Shown here one piece after another: positions 43,402 to 51,682 of a stretch of 64,000 bases of DNA. The stretch is taken from contig CANLOQ010000001.1 in NCBI GenBank assembly GCA_947492925.1, forward strand, positions 1,302,001-1,366,000, given 5' to 3'. The DNA is from an uncultured Sulfitobacter sp. GTDB lineage: Bacteria > Pseudomonadota > Alphaproteobacteria > Rhodobacterales > Rhodobacteraceae. The notes beneath the pieces were generated by a model. That model searched no databases and was not told the origin of the DNA. It worked only from the letters and a program-made list of their open reading frames with translations. The position numbers were made by a program, and so were the translations under genes. The stretch's first letter is position 1; every line of letters starts with the position of its first letter.

Positions 43402-45122
43402 TCGTCCTCCACTTCCGGCAACGCTTCCTCGACGGCTGCGCTGGCGATGTCTTCTGCAGTGCGGATGTTGGTGATGCGCGCCTTTGGAAATCTGGCCAGA
43501 ACGGCCTGCATCATGGGGTGCGCTTCGGCGTCGGCGCGCAGGGACAGTTCCTTTGCATCGCGCACTTCGGCCAGCGTTTCGGCACCGCCTTCGTTCACAA
43601 CCGTCACGGCCCAGCGGTTGCCGGTCCAGCCTTGCAGGCGGTGGCCCAGCCGTTGTGCCAGATCGCAAGGCGCGTTTTCGGTTGGTTGAAATTCGATGCG
43701 GCCGGGTTGGTAGGCGGCAAGGCGCAGGGTGGTCTCAACCTCGACCAGCAGTTTTACGTCGCGGTTGGCGCGGATCAGTTCGACCACGTGATCGAAGGTT
43801 GGATACCGCGCGAGGGCGGCGTCGATATCCTGCGCCAGCGCTGTTGTCTGGCCGCCGGGTGCCGGGTTTGCCGCCATACGGGTCTGCGCTTGTGCAACCG
43901 CCTGTGCCCCGGATGATGGCGCGGCGGGGGCGGTGCCCGACGGAGAGGGCGGCGGCGGCGGTGATGTCTTGTTCAGCTTGCGCACAAGTTCTTCGGGGCT
44001 GGGCAGGTCGGCCACATGGGTCAGGCGGATGATCGCCATCTCGGCGGCCATCATCGCGTTTGGGGCGCTTGCAACCTCGTCCAGCGCCTTGAGCAACATC
44101 TGCCACAACCGCGTCAGCACCCGCATCGGCAAATCATTGGCCATCTGCGTGCCGCGCGCGCGTTCTTCGGGTGCGATGGTGGGGTCTTCGGCGGCTTCCG
44201 GCGTGATTTTGACGACGGATACCCAATGGGTGATCTCGGCCAGATCGCGCAGCACTGCCATCGGGTCCGCACCGTCTGCGTATTGGCCAGACAGTTCGAT
44301 CAGCGCCCCCGCCGCGTCGCCGCGCAGGATCATGTCAAACAGATCAAGCACGCGGCCCCGGTCGGCCAGTCCCAGCATGGCGCGCACCTGTACCGCGGTC
44401 GTCTCGCCCGCGCCGTGGCTGATGGCCTGATCCAGCAGGGATGTGGCATCGCGGGCTGACCCTTCGGCGGCGCGGGTGATCAGTGCAAGCGCATCATCGG
44501 CAATTTCCGCACCTTCGCTGGTGGCGATCTTGCGCATGAGGGCGATCATCACCTCGGGCTCGATCCGGCGCAGGTCAAACCGCTGGCAGCGGGACAGCAC
44601 GGTCACCGGCACCTTGCGGATCTCCGTGGTGGCAAAAATGAATTTCACGTGCTCTGGCGGCTCTTCCAGCGTTTTCAGCAGGGCGTTGAAGGCACCCGTC
44701 GACAGCATGTGAACTTCGTCGATGATATAGACTTTGTAACGGGCCGATGCGGCGCGGTAATGCACGCTGTCGATGATCTCGCGGATGTTGGCGACGCCGG
44801 TGTTTGATGCCGCGTCCATTTCCATCACATCGACATGGCGGCCTTCCATGATGGCGGTGCAATGTTCGCATTGTCCGCAAGGCTCGGTTGTCGGGCCGCC
44901 CTGTCCATCCGCGCCGATGCAATTCATACCCTTGGCGATGATGCGCGCGGTTGTCGTCTTACCGGTGCCGCGAATGCCGGTCATGATGAAGGCCTGCGCG
45001 ATCCTGTCTGCCTCGAACGCGTTTTTCAGTGTGCGGACCATCGCATCCTGCCCAACCAGATCGGCAAAGGTTTCGGGCCGGTATTTGCGGGCCAGAACGC
45101 GGTAGGCGGCGGTGTCGGACAT
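43377..45122 (-). CDS. dnaX: DNA polymerase III subunit gamma/tau
   Basis: 581 residues. AAA+ clamp-loader part: Walker A GIRGTGKTTTARI near residue 50, a zinc site with four Cys (NCIG...CGQCEHC), the Walker B DEVHML motif, SRC in LSRCQRFDL. The Pro-rich linker (PPPPPSPSG) around residue 390 precedes the C-terminal tau region with FDHVVELIRANRDVKLL. I could not judge by eye whether a frameshift produces a short gamma form. It heads the dnaX-ybaB-recR cluster. Confidence 0.96.
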   Translation of the reverse strand: MSDTAAYRVLARKYRPETFADLVGQDAMVRTLKNAFEADRIAQAFIMTGIRGTGKTTTARIIAKGMNCIGADGQGGPTTEPCGQCEHCTAIMEGRHVDVMEMDAASNTGVANIREIIDSVHYRAASARYKVYIIDEVHMLSTGAFNALLKTLEEPPEHVKFIFATTEIRKVPVTVLSRCQRFDLRRIEPEVMIALMRKIATSEGAEIADDALALITRAAEGSARDATSLLDQAISHGAGETTAVQVRAMLGLADRGRVLDLFDMILRGDAAGALIELSGQYADGADPMAVLRDLAEITHWVSVVKITPEAAEDPTIAPEERARGTQMANDLPMRVLTRLWQMLLKALDEVASAPNAMMAAEMAIIRLTHVADLPSPEELVRKLNKTSPPPPPSPSGTAPAAPSSGAQAVAQAQTRMAANPAPGGQTTALAQDIDAALARYPTFDHVVELIRANRDVKLLVEVETTLRLAAYQPGRIEFQPTENAPCDLAQRLGHRLQGWTGNRWAVTVVNEGGAETLAEVRDAKELSLRADAEAHPMMQAVLARFPKARITNIRTAEDIASAAVEEALPEVEDEWDPFEED

Positions 45123-45196
45123 GGACGCTCCGTTAGGCGGATGGGATTCGGATCAGCGGCTAAGGTAGGCGGTGCGCCCGCTGGCGGCAACCGCGC

Positions 45197-45559
45197 TTAG
45201 AGCGCCCAGAGGATCGCGCCGACCCCGATGACCGCGATGCTGAAAATCGTGGACAGCACGCGCATCCGGTTGCGCGGCTGCGCATGCGCCTCGTTGTCGT
45301 TCAGACGGCTAAGGGTCTGACAGGCAGACTGCTGCGCTGCCCAGAAAATATAGACGGCGACAATGATGAATACCGTGGCAATCGCCTTGGCCACCCATGT
45401 GGGCTCGAATTCACCGAACACCGCCCGCAGACCGACAGCCAGCGCGGTTGATGCCATGCCGGTGCGCATCCAGCCTGCAAAGGTGCGTTCGTTGGCCAGA
45501 ATGGTCCGGTCTTCGGCCCAATCCGTGCGGTCTTGCGCCAGTTCATTGCTATTGCTCAT
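45197..45559 (-). CDS. DUF202 family membrane protein (YidH-like)
   Basis: 120 residues. TILANERTFAGWMRTGMAS is the DUF202 signature, followed by three helices (FGEFEPTWVAKAIATVFIIVAVYIFW, and STIFSIAVIGVGAILWAL last). Function unknown. Divergent from the metallopeptidase gene 62 bases away. Confidence 0.88.
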   Translation of the reverse strand: MSNSNELAQDRTDWAEDRTILANERTFAGWMRTGMASTALAVGLRAVFGEFEPTWVAKAIATVFIIVAVYIFWAAQQSACQTLSRLNDNEAHAQPRNRMRVLSTIFSIAVIGVGAILWAL

Positions 45560-45621
45560 TGAACTATTGTGCGCCCTGCGCGTTCGGCTGACAATAGGGC
45601 GCAGTTAACGGGGGGAGCATC

Positions 45622-46464
45622 ATGCGGCTCAGAGGAATAAGACGCAGTCGGAACGTAGAGGTGCGCAGCGGCGGCGGGCGGAGGCGCGGCGGCGGCAGGG
45701 CAGGGGGGCTGGGCGTTGTGGGCGTGCTGGCTGTTCTGGCCATCGGGTATTTCACGGGCATTGATGTCAGCCCGCTTTTGCAGGGTGGCACGCAAACCCA
45801 GCAAAGCGCGCCCGTGGCACAGGGCAACGACCGCGCGACAGAGTTTTCCGCGCGCGTGCTGGCCACAACAGAAGACGTCTGGACACAGATTTTTGATGAA
45901 CAACTGGGGCGCAGTTACACTCCGCCCAAGCTGGTTGTGTTTTCCGGCGTCACGCAAAGCCCCTGTGGCGGTGCGTCCGGTGCGACGGGTCCATTTTACT
46001 GTCCTGCGGACCGAAAAGCCTATCTGGATACCAGTTTCTTTGACATGCTGGATCAGCGGATGGGCGCGGGCGGCGATTTTGCCGCGGCCTATGTGATCGC
46101 CCATGAAGTGGCGCATCACGTGCAGAACGAACTGGGCATTCTGCCCAAGGTCAACGCCGCGCGGCAGCAGTCCAGCAAAGTTGAGGCCAATCAGTTGACC
46201 GTCAAGCTTGAGCTGATGGCCGATTGTCTGTCCGGCGTCTGGGCGCGCAATGTGCAGGGCTTGATGGACAAGGGCGATCTGGAAGAGGCGTTGAATGCGG
46301 CGCGAAAGATCGGGGATGACCATTTGCAACGGCAGGCTGGGCGCGTGCCACAGCCGCACACATTTACGCATGGTACATCAGAACAGCGGGCGCGCTGGTT
46401 CGCGCGGGGTTATGATACCGGGGCGGTTGGCCAATGCGATACGTTCGCCGCACGGCAATTATGA
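45622..46464 (+). CDS. Neutral zinc metallopeptidase, YpfJ family
   Basis: 280 residues. An Arg/Gly-rich cytoplasmic start, then one helix (LGVVGVLAVLAIGYFTGIDV), then a periplasmic peptidase domain with HEVAHHVQ (HExxH) near residue 168 and a downstream LMADCLSGVWAR that can supply the third ligand. YpfJ proteins are single-pass with a zinc site; substrates are unknown. Coupled by ATGA to the following DUF6404-type gene. Confidence 0.93.
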   Translation: MRLRGIRRSRNVEVRSGGGRRRGGGRAGGLGVVGVLAVLAIGYFTGIDVSPLLQGGTQTQQSAPVAQGNDRATEFSARVLATTEDVWTQIFDEQLGRSYTPPKLVVFSGVTQSPCGGASGATGPFYCPADRKAYLDTSFFDMLDQRMGAGGDFAAAYVIAHEVAHHVQNELGILPKVNAARQQSSKVEANQLTVKLELMADCLSGVWARNVQGLMDKGDLEEALNAARKIGDDHLQRQAGRVPQPHTFTHGTSEQRARWFARGYDTGAVGQCDTFAARQL

Positions 46465-46811
46465 CAGATCATCAGCGCAAGTTTGTTGCTGCGCTTGCGG
46501 AACTGGAGCGCACCAAAATCTGGCCAAGCAACTACAATCCACCGCTGCTGCGGCTTCAACGGCGGCTGGGCTGGCCCGCCCGCCCGCCGCACTATGCGCC
46601 GTTCTGGGGGATCGTGGTGGGGTACGGCATTTGGTTTGGCGTCGTTTGGGGCTTGCTGATGTGGTTTGCCGCCTGGCGCGGGCAGGGGTTTTTGCCGGTC
46701 GTGGCAATTGGAACTGCCGCGTTTGCCGGTGCTTTGTTCGGCGGCATGATGGCGCTTTACTACCGGATCAGCCATCGCAAACACGGGTTGAGCCGCTGGG
46801 AAGACCTTTAG
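46461..46811 (+). CDS. DUF6404-like membrane protein
   Basis: 116 residues. The N-terminal soluble part (HQRKFVAALAELERTKIWPSNYNPPLLRLQRRLGWPARPPHYAPF) leads to two membrane helices (GYGIWFGVVWGLLMWFAAW and AIGTAAFAGALFGGMMALYY), as in DUF6404 proteins. The ATG overlaps the peptidase stop (ATGA), so they are probably co-translated. Function unknown; family recalled, not searched. Confidence 0.7.
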   Translation: MTDHQRKFVAALAELERTKIWPSNYNPPLLRLQRRLGWPARPPHYAPFWGIVVGYGIWFGVVWGLLMWFAAWRGQGFLPVVAIGTAAFAGALFGGMMALYYRISHRKHGLSRWEDL

Positions 46812-46863
46812 TGGGTGAAATTTATCATGCGCTGAAAAATTCACGCCGGGCCGTGAATGCAGG

Positions 46864-46960
46864 TGAGAGATTGATAACGACCCAAGCGGGACTCGTTACG
46901 GCTGCTTCCTTCCGGATCTGACCGGGTTGGCGAGGCGCCTGCCCGCACCAACCTCTCGAC
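46864..46960 (-). ncRNA. ffs: Signal recognition particle RNA, small bacterial type
   Basis: On the minus strand the conserved SRP core CCGGAAGGAAGCAGCC is present. The outer ends GAGAGGUUGGU and AUCAAUCUCUC pair into the terminal stem (with two G-U pairs), giving a hairpin of about 95 bases with the GGAA tetraloop. The RNA partners Ffh for membrane targeting. Ends are estimated from the stem. Confidence 0.9.
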
Positions 46961-46996
46961 GGGAGATATAGGCGCAGCGCGGCCCGAGTGCAAGCC

Positions 46997-48877
46997 TCAC
47001 AAGGTGAGTTGCAGGCGGGTGAAGCCTTCGCTGTCCGGGCCAAGCTCCACCGGTGCGAAACGGGCAATGTCGTGCAGGTGGTTCAGCGCGGCAGGGGCCG
47101 TTCGGACAATTGTGCGCATGGGCTGCGGCAGATCAAAGCGCCACGGTCGCGCAGTCAGAACGGCCCGCAGATCGTTACCACCAAGCAGGACGCGGAATAC
47201 CTCGCTCAGCGGTTTTTGGGCAAGACAGGCGATGTCGTTGTCGGGGAATTGTGCGCCTCCACCCCCACCGGCGGCACGAAACGTGGTGGTCGCCAGAATA
47301 AAGCGCTGGGTGTCGGGTACATCGCGGCCCTTGTAGCGCAGATGCGCCAGCCGCGCGCCGGGGCGGCGGGTCAGATCATAGCTGTAATCCAGCCCGAAGA
47401 TCGTATCAAAATCAAACGCCGGTCGGTCCGCACGATAAAGCGGCTGGGTGGTGTTGGTGTGGTCCAGATGATGGAAAATGCCCGCAGCATGTTCCAACCA
47501 GGCGCGCAGGTCCGCGCCGGTCACCCGCAGGCCGCAGATTTCGTTTGCAAAAGGGTTAAGGCCGGCCAGATGCCGCTGCAAAAGGGGACCTTTTGGAATA
47601 TGAAGATAGTTGTCCGGCCCCGCGCGGCCCCCGGCCGTATGCGCCGAAGACGCGGCCAGCAGCGGCAGCGCCTGATCTGCCGTGCCGGTCAGGGCGTCGC
47701 GTACCAACATGTATTTTGCCCGGGCAAGCAACGCACAGGTGTTGGTCGGAACGATAAGCGAAAAGAAGTTGTGCAGGTCTCTGTCCACGTGGCCAACCGG
47801 GTGTGAAAACCGCGTGCGTGTTGCGTCATGCACGGGTTTCAGCGCTGCAGTCACTGCAGGATGGGCGGCGGTTGTGCCGGTGTTTTGCCGCAATTGCGAC
47901 CTGTGGCCGGTGATCTGCCACGGCCCGTCACCGGTACGCGCGAGGCTCAGATCAAGCACCGCCAGATCGGAGCCATCAAACCCCGGCATGATCGCGGGCC
48001 GGTCCGCCAGTGCGCCCCCGATTTCATCAACCTTGCAGAGCCCCGCGTGATCGCGCCCCGGCAGGCGGCGATGCGTGTGCCCGGCGATGATTGCATCAAA
48101 ATCCCTTGGACCGTTTTCCGCGCCTTCCGCCTGTGATGGCAGCATATCATGCAGGATGTCCTCCACCCCCATATGCGCGAGCAGGACAATCACATCCGCG
48201 CCCTGCGCGCGCAGACTGCGTGATACGTTCGCAAGGGTGGCGCGCGCGGGCAAGACGGTGCCCCGGCCTTTCAACGTCTGACGGTTCCACAAAGAGGTCT
48301 TGTCTGGCAACAGCGACAGGACACCGATGCGCAGGCCGGGCGCTGGCGTGCGGTTGGTGGAAGACGGTCGAGGGGCGTTACAGGTCAGCAGGGCCGCCTG
48401 TGCAAAGGCACCCGGTTGTGTCAGGGACAGATTGCTTGCAATGACCGGACACGAAAGCTGTTGCGCGATGGCCTGTGGATAGGCCAGCCCGTGATCCAGA
48501 TCGTGATTGCCCAGGCCGATGGCATCGTAGGACAGGGTGTTCAGGCTGGCCACAATCGGGTGCGCCTGGTCTACTGGCAGGGCGGCGCAGACTGTGCCAA
48601 GGGCCGCCCCTTGCAACAGATCGCCATTGTCAAACAATAGACAGGCCATGTTGCGCGCCTGTGCTTGGGCGCGCGCCTGCGCAATCAGGGTCGCAAGCCC
48701 GGCAAGACCGTGATGCGGCAGTTTTTCGTCGCGAATGTAATCGTGGCCAAGAAGCTGCATGTGCAAATCTGTGGTGGCCAGAAGACGGACCTCAAGGGAT
48801 GTCTGACACTGTGCAGAATCCGACCGACCGGTGGCCGAGGGATCGGTGTGGATCGGCTGGTGATGGTCATCTCTCAT
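46997..48877 (-). CDS. CpdB-like 2',3'-cyclic nucleotide 2'-phosphodiesterase/5'-nucleotidase, no signal peptide
   Basis: 626 residues. The metallophosphatase domain has TDLHMQLLG, LFDNGD, GLGNHDLDHG and IAGHTHRRLPG; the C-terminal 5'-nucleotidase domain follows from about residue 380 with the substrate pocket segment GLDYSYDLTRRPGARL. Relatives such as E. coli CpdB are periplasmic, but this N-terminus (MRDDHHQPIHTDPSATGRSD) has no hydrophobic segment and an in-frame TGA precedes the start, so it looks cytoplasmic. Divergent from nudC, 140 bases away. Confidence 0.87.
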   Translation of the reverse strand: MRDDHHQPIHTDPSATGRSDSAQCQTSLEVRLLATTDLHMQLLGHDYIRDEKLPHHGLAGLATLIAQARAQAQARNMACLLFDNGDLLQGAALGTVCAALPVDQAHPIVASLNTLSYDAIGLGNHDLDHGLAYPQAIAQQLSCPVIASNLSLTQPGAFAQAALLTCNAPRPSSTNRTPAPGLRIGVLSLLPDKTSLWNRQTLKGRGTVLPARATLANVSRSLRAQGADVIVLLAHMGVEDILHDMLPSQAEGAENGPRDFDAIIAGHTHRRLPGRDHAGLCKVDEIGGALADRPAIMPGFDGSDLAVLDLSLARTGDGPWQITGHRSQLRQNTGTTAAHPAVTAALKPVHDATRTRFSHPVGHVDRDLHNFFSLIVPTNTCALLARAKYMLVRDALTGTADQALPLLAASSAHTAGGRAGPDNYLHIPKGPLLQRHLAGLNPFANEICGLRVTGADLRAWLEHAAGIFHHLDHTNTTQPLYRADRPAFDFDTIFGLDYSYDLTRRPGARLAHLRYKGRDVPDTQRFILATTTFRAAGGGGGAQFPDNDIACLAQKPLSEVFRVLLGGNDLRAVLTARPWRFDLPQPMRTIVRTAPAALNHLHDIARFAPVELGPDSEGFTRLQLTL

Positions 48878-49017
48878 GGCGGAACGATCAACCCTTGATT
48901 GTCAAGCATAGGATCAGATCAACCGAAAACAAGCAAGTCCCCGCGCAAGGGATGCATTGTGCCTTTGGCGCAGATGTCACAGAAGGGGGGCAAGAGGCTG
49001 AGAGCAAAGGACAGATC

Positions 49018-49986
49018 ATGCGCCATGCGGAACAGGTGACATTCGGCGGATCGGCGCTGGATCGGGCGGGGGAGGTGCGCGCGAACCCCGATGTGGTGCG
49101 GTTCATGCGGCGGGCTGCGGACAGCCGCGCGATTGTGTTCTGGCGCGGCAAGCCATTGATCACGCCCGCGCGACCCGCATCGCTGGTGCGTCTGCCGATG
49201 GATCATCCTGTGCTGTCCAACGCAACGGCAGAGCCGATTTTGCTGGGCCGCGAGGACGGCGCTGCGCGGTTTGCATTCGATATTTCGGCGTGGGAGCCGG
49301 AAGGGCTTGACCCATCCAGCCTTGGTGCTTTTCTGGACCCCAGCGAACAGCGCCATCCTGACCTGCCGGAAGATACCGTGTTTGCCGAGTTGCGCCGCGT
49401 CATGACATGGCTGAACCCGCGTGACGCAGAGCTGGCCGCGACCGGCAAAGCGATCATCGGCTGGCATGACATCCATCCATTTTGCGCGCGATGCGGTGCA
49501 AAATCCCAGATCACTCAGGCCGGTTGGCAACGCACTTGTCCGGCCTGTGACGCAAGCCATTTCCCGCGGACCGATCCGGTGGTAATCATGCTGATCACGC
49601 GGGGCAATTCGGTGCTGATGGGGCGTTCGCCGGGATGGCCGCAAGGCATGTATTCGCTGCTGGCCGGATTTGTGGAGCCGGGCGAGACGCTGGAGGCCGC
49701 CGTGCGCCGCGAAGTTTTTGAAGAGGCGGGCGTGCATGTCGGGGCCGTGACGTATCTGTCCAGCCAGCCGTGGCCTTTTCCGGCTTCGTTAATGTTTGGC
49801 TGTCAGGGTGAAGCGACAAGCGACGCAATTTCGATTGATCCGGTTGAGATAGAGGATGCCCAGTGGATAACACGCGAAGAGATGATGGAGGTTTTTGCGG
49901 GTAATCACCCGACGATCCTGCCCGCCCGAAAGGGGGCCATTGCACACTTTTTACTAGAAAATTGGCTTGCGGATACGTTGGAATGA
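49018..49986 (+). CDS. nudC: NAD(H) pyrophosphatase NudC
   Basis: 322 residues. A central zinc ribbon (CARCGAKSQ...CPACD, about residue 160) and a Nudix box GFVEPGETLEAAVRREVFEEAGV follow, then SSQPWPFPASLMF, the SQPWPF motif specific to the NADH-hydrolysing group. It splits NAD+/NADH to NMN and AMP and removes NAD caps from RNA. The ATG at 49018 is chosen because the frame upstream lacks family resemblance. Confidence 0.95.
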   Translation: MRHAEQVTFGGSALDRAGEVRANPDVVRFMRRAADSRAIVFWRGKPLITPARPASLVRLPMDHPVLSNATAEPILLGREDGAARFAFDISAWEPEGLDPSSLGAFLDPSEQRHPDLPEDTVFAELRRVMTWLNPRDAELAATGKAIIGWHDIHPFCARCGAKSQITQAGWQRTCPACDASHFPRTDPVVIMLITRGNSVLMGRSPGWPQGMYSLLAGFVEPGETLEAAVRREVFEEAGVHVGAVTYLSSQPWPFPASLMFGCQGEATSDAISIDPVEIEDAQWITREEMMEVFAGNHPTILPARKGAIAHFLLENWLADTLE

Positions 49987-50009
49987 CGCAACATTGGGCA
50001 AAAAATAGG

Positions 50010-50024
50010 TTAATAATTGGTTAA
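50010..50024 (+). promoter_or_regulatory. CtrA-type site TTAA-N7-TTAA
   Basis: TTAA, seven bases, TTAA, matching the CtrA full-site spacing, 36 bases before the SRPBCC start; a further TTAACCA half-site follows at 50034-50040. CtrA is the cell-cycle and motility/GTA response regulator of Rhodobacterales. Confidence 0.6.
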
Positions 50025-50059
50025 AGGCACTCCTTAACCAGAGGCGGCAAGGCAGACAG

Positions 50060-50527
50060 ATGAAGTTTTCTACCAACGAAGACATAGAAGCGCCGATTGA
50101 GGCAGTTTTCGAAATGCTGTGTGATTTCGAGACGTTCGAGCGGTCGGCGATGCGGCGTGGGGCCGAAGTACAGCGGATCGACACGCGCGCGACACCCGGT
50201 GTGGGAATGACGTGGCAGGCCGTGTTCGAATTGCGCGGCAAGCGCCGCGAGCTGGAACTGGAAATGGTGACGTTTGATCCACCCGATGAGATCGTTCTTG
50301 AGAGCACCTCGCCGGGCATGCTGGGCAACACCAGTTTTGAGCTGATTGCGCTGTCGCGCAGCCGCACCCGGGTGAAGGTTGAGCTTGAAGTCAAACCGCT
50401 GAACCTGTCCGCGCGTTTGTTGGTGCAGTCCCTGAAGCTGGCCAAGAATTCGCTGGGCAGAAAATACAAGCTGCGCGTGGCCGAGTATGCCAAGGGAATG
50501 GAAGAACGCTACCAGCGGCGCGCGTAA
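50060..50527 (+). CDS. SRPBCC family (polyketide-cyclase/START-like) protein
   Basis: 155 residues: MKFSTNEDIEAPIEAVFEMLCDFETFERSAMRRG is the SRPBCC N-terminus (beta-strand, then two helices), and LESTSPGMLGNTSFELIALSRSRTRVKVELEVKPLNLSARL the following strands. The last helix is KNSLGRKYKLRVAEYAKGMEERY. The cavity of such proteins binds lipids or small ligands; the ligand is unknown. A CtrA-type site lies upstream and the orphan luxR gene downstream. Confidence 0.85.
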   Translation: MKFSTNEDIEAPIEAVFEMLCDFETFERSAMRRGAEVQRIDTRATPGVGMTWQAVFELRGKRRELELEMVTFDPPDEIVLESTSPGMLGNTSFELIALSRSRTRVKVELEVKPLNLSARLLVQSLKLAKNSLGRKYKLRVAEYAKGMEERYQRRA

Positions 50528-50705
50528 ACGGCAACGCGCGAGGATGGTCCTTTGGCCTTCCTGATGGCTGGGTGGCATAGCTTGGACCTATCTAAACTGG
50601 GTGCCATTTCCCCGGTTGAGCAATCCGGTGACGTGATCTGGTGCCAAGGCACATGTCCGCGCCCGAAGATACTGCAAAAACACGATAAACGCACCTTTTT
50701 TGCGC

Positions 50706-50739
50706 AAAGAAATTTCTTTTCCCGGATAAGCTGTTATCG
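50706..50739. promoter_or_regulatory. Palindromes upstream of the LuxR gene
   Basis: A perfect 14-bp palindrome, AAAGAAATTTCTTT (50706-50719), is followed after 5 bases by GATAA-GCTG-TTATC (50725-50738). A further CGATAA occurs at 50683-50688. The same GATAA/TTATC bases recur in the 9-4-9 palindrome downstream of the gene (51548-51569). These look like binding sites of one regulator, possibly the LuxR product itself. Confidence 0.5.
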
Positions 50740-50778
50740 TTTTTCCATCTGGAAGTTTCGAAGAAGTATTGCCGCAGA

Positions 50779-51516
50779 ATGAAAGACTTTGAAGAATTTA
50801 TCGTCGATATCTCCCACAGGATGCAGCAATTCGAAGATGCGCAAGCCAGTTGGGAAACCGCGGTTCAGATAACACATGAAATGGGCGGCTCTGCTTTGAA
50901 TGTTGGCGTTACGTCAGCCTCGGGAAAAGAGGTGCTTTGGGGCCGGTCATCCATGACGGAGGCCTGGCTCACGCGGTACAATGCCCTTGAATACCACCGG
51001 ATTGACCCTTTCCTTCGGGCCATTCTGGACGGTGATCCAGAGATCATGGTGGATTGTGGCACGCTGCCGCCGGACAACCCTGCCTATCCGCTGAACCGCG
51101 ATCTCAAGAAATTCGGCTACGGGTCGCTGTTTGCAACCTGTTCCAGAAATCTGGCGGACAAGTCGCGGTCAATGGTCGTGTTTTGCAGCGCGCACACCTT
51201 GGCGGAGGTTGATCGTGACATCGGCTTTGACCGGCTGCGGATTGTGAATGCGATCCTCGCGTCGCATATTCTGACACCGGGCGACTTGAGCGCTGACGGT
51301 TTTATCAATGTCGGTCAAGCTGTGTTGACCGCAAAGGAACGCGCCATTCTTAGCCTTCTGGCAGAAGGGTTGCGGAACGATCAGATTGCTTTCACCGCAA
51401 AGATTGCGGAGGTGACGGTGCGCAAACATCTATCGTCGATCCGGGCCAAGTTGCGCGCGGACACGCGCGAGCAGGCGGTGGCCATCGCGGTACGGCGTGG
51501 GCTGATACCTGTGTAA
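50779..51516 (+). CDS. LuxR-family transcriptional regulator with autoinducer-binding domain (no LuxI neighbour)
   Basis: 245 residues. The autoinducer-binding domain spans about 20-160; Trp63, Tyr67, Asp76 and Pro77 in WLTRYNALEYHRIDP match conserved TraR/LuxR pocket residues, while I see no Trp at the later pocket position equivalent to TraR Trp85. The GerE helix-turn-helix spans about 178-240 (LTAKERAILSLLAEGLRNDQIA...TVRKHLSSIRAKL). No luxI-type synthase is in the window, so it is an orphan or solo receptor here. The ATG lies in palindrome-rich DNA. Confidence 0.93.
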   Translation: MKDFEEFIVDISHRMQQFEDAQASWETAVQITHEMGGSALNVGVTSASGKEVLWGRSSMTEAWLTRYNALEYHRIDPFLRAILDGDPEIMVDCGTLPPDNPAYPLNRDLKKFGYGSLFATCSRNLADKSRSMVVFCSAHTLAEVDRDIGFDRLRIVNAILASHILTPGDLSADGFINVGQAVLTAKERAILSLLAEGLRNDQIAFTAKIAEVTVRKHLSSIRAKLRADTREQAVAIAVRRGLIPV

Positions 51517-51547
51517 AAACCTGCCGCTATTTACACCAAAACAAAGG

Positions 51548-51569
51548 AACTTATCGGATTCGATAAGTT
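51548..51569. promoter_or_regulatory. Perfect 22-bp inverted repeat (9-4-9)
   Basis: Arms AACTTATCG and CGATAAGTT around GATT. It lies 31 bases after the luxR stop and 113 bases before the DUF995 start. There is no T tract, so an operator is more likely than a terminator. Length and symmetry resemble lux-box-like sites, and its TTATC/GATAA sequence echoes the elements before luxR. Confidence 0.6.
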
Positions 51570-51649
51570 GCCTGGGCCGCCCCGAACTGCCTAATTATTA
51601 AGCAGGCGCATAATTTGCTGCCGTCGGGACAGGGCCGTTTTGGTCATCG

Positions 51650-51680
51650 CTGTTCTGACTGAATGAATTTTGGAGAACAG
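51650..51680 (+). promoter_or_regulatory. Hairpin enclosing the DUF995 ribosome binding site
   Basis: Arms CTGTTCT and AGAACAG (17-base loop); the GGAG ribosome site (51672-51675) abuts the 3' arm. Translation from the TTG at 51683 could be limited by this fold. Confidence 0.4.
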
Positions 51681-51682
51681 TC

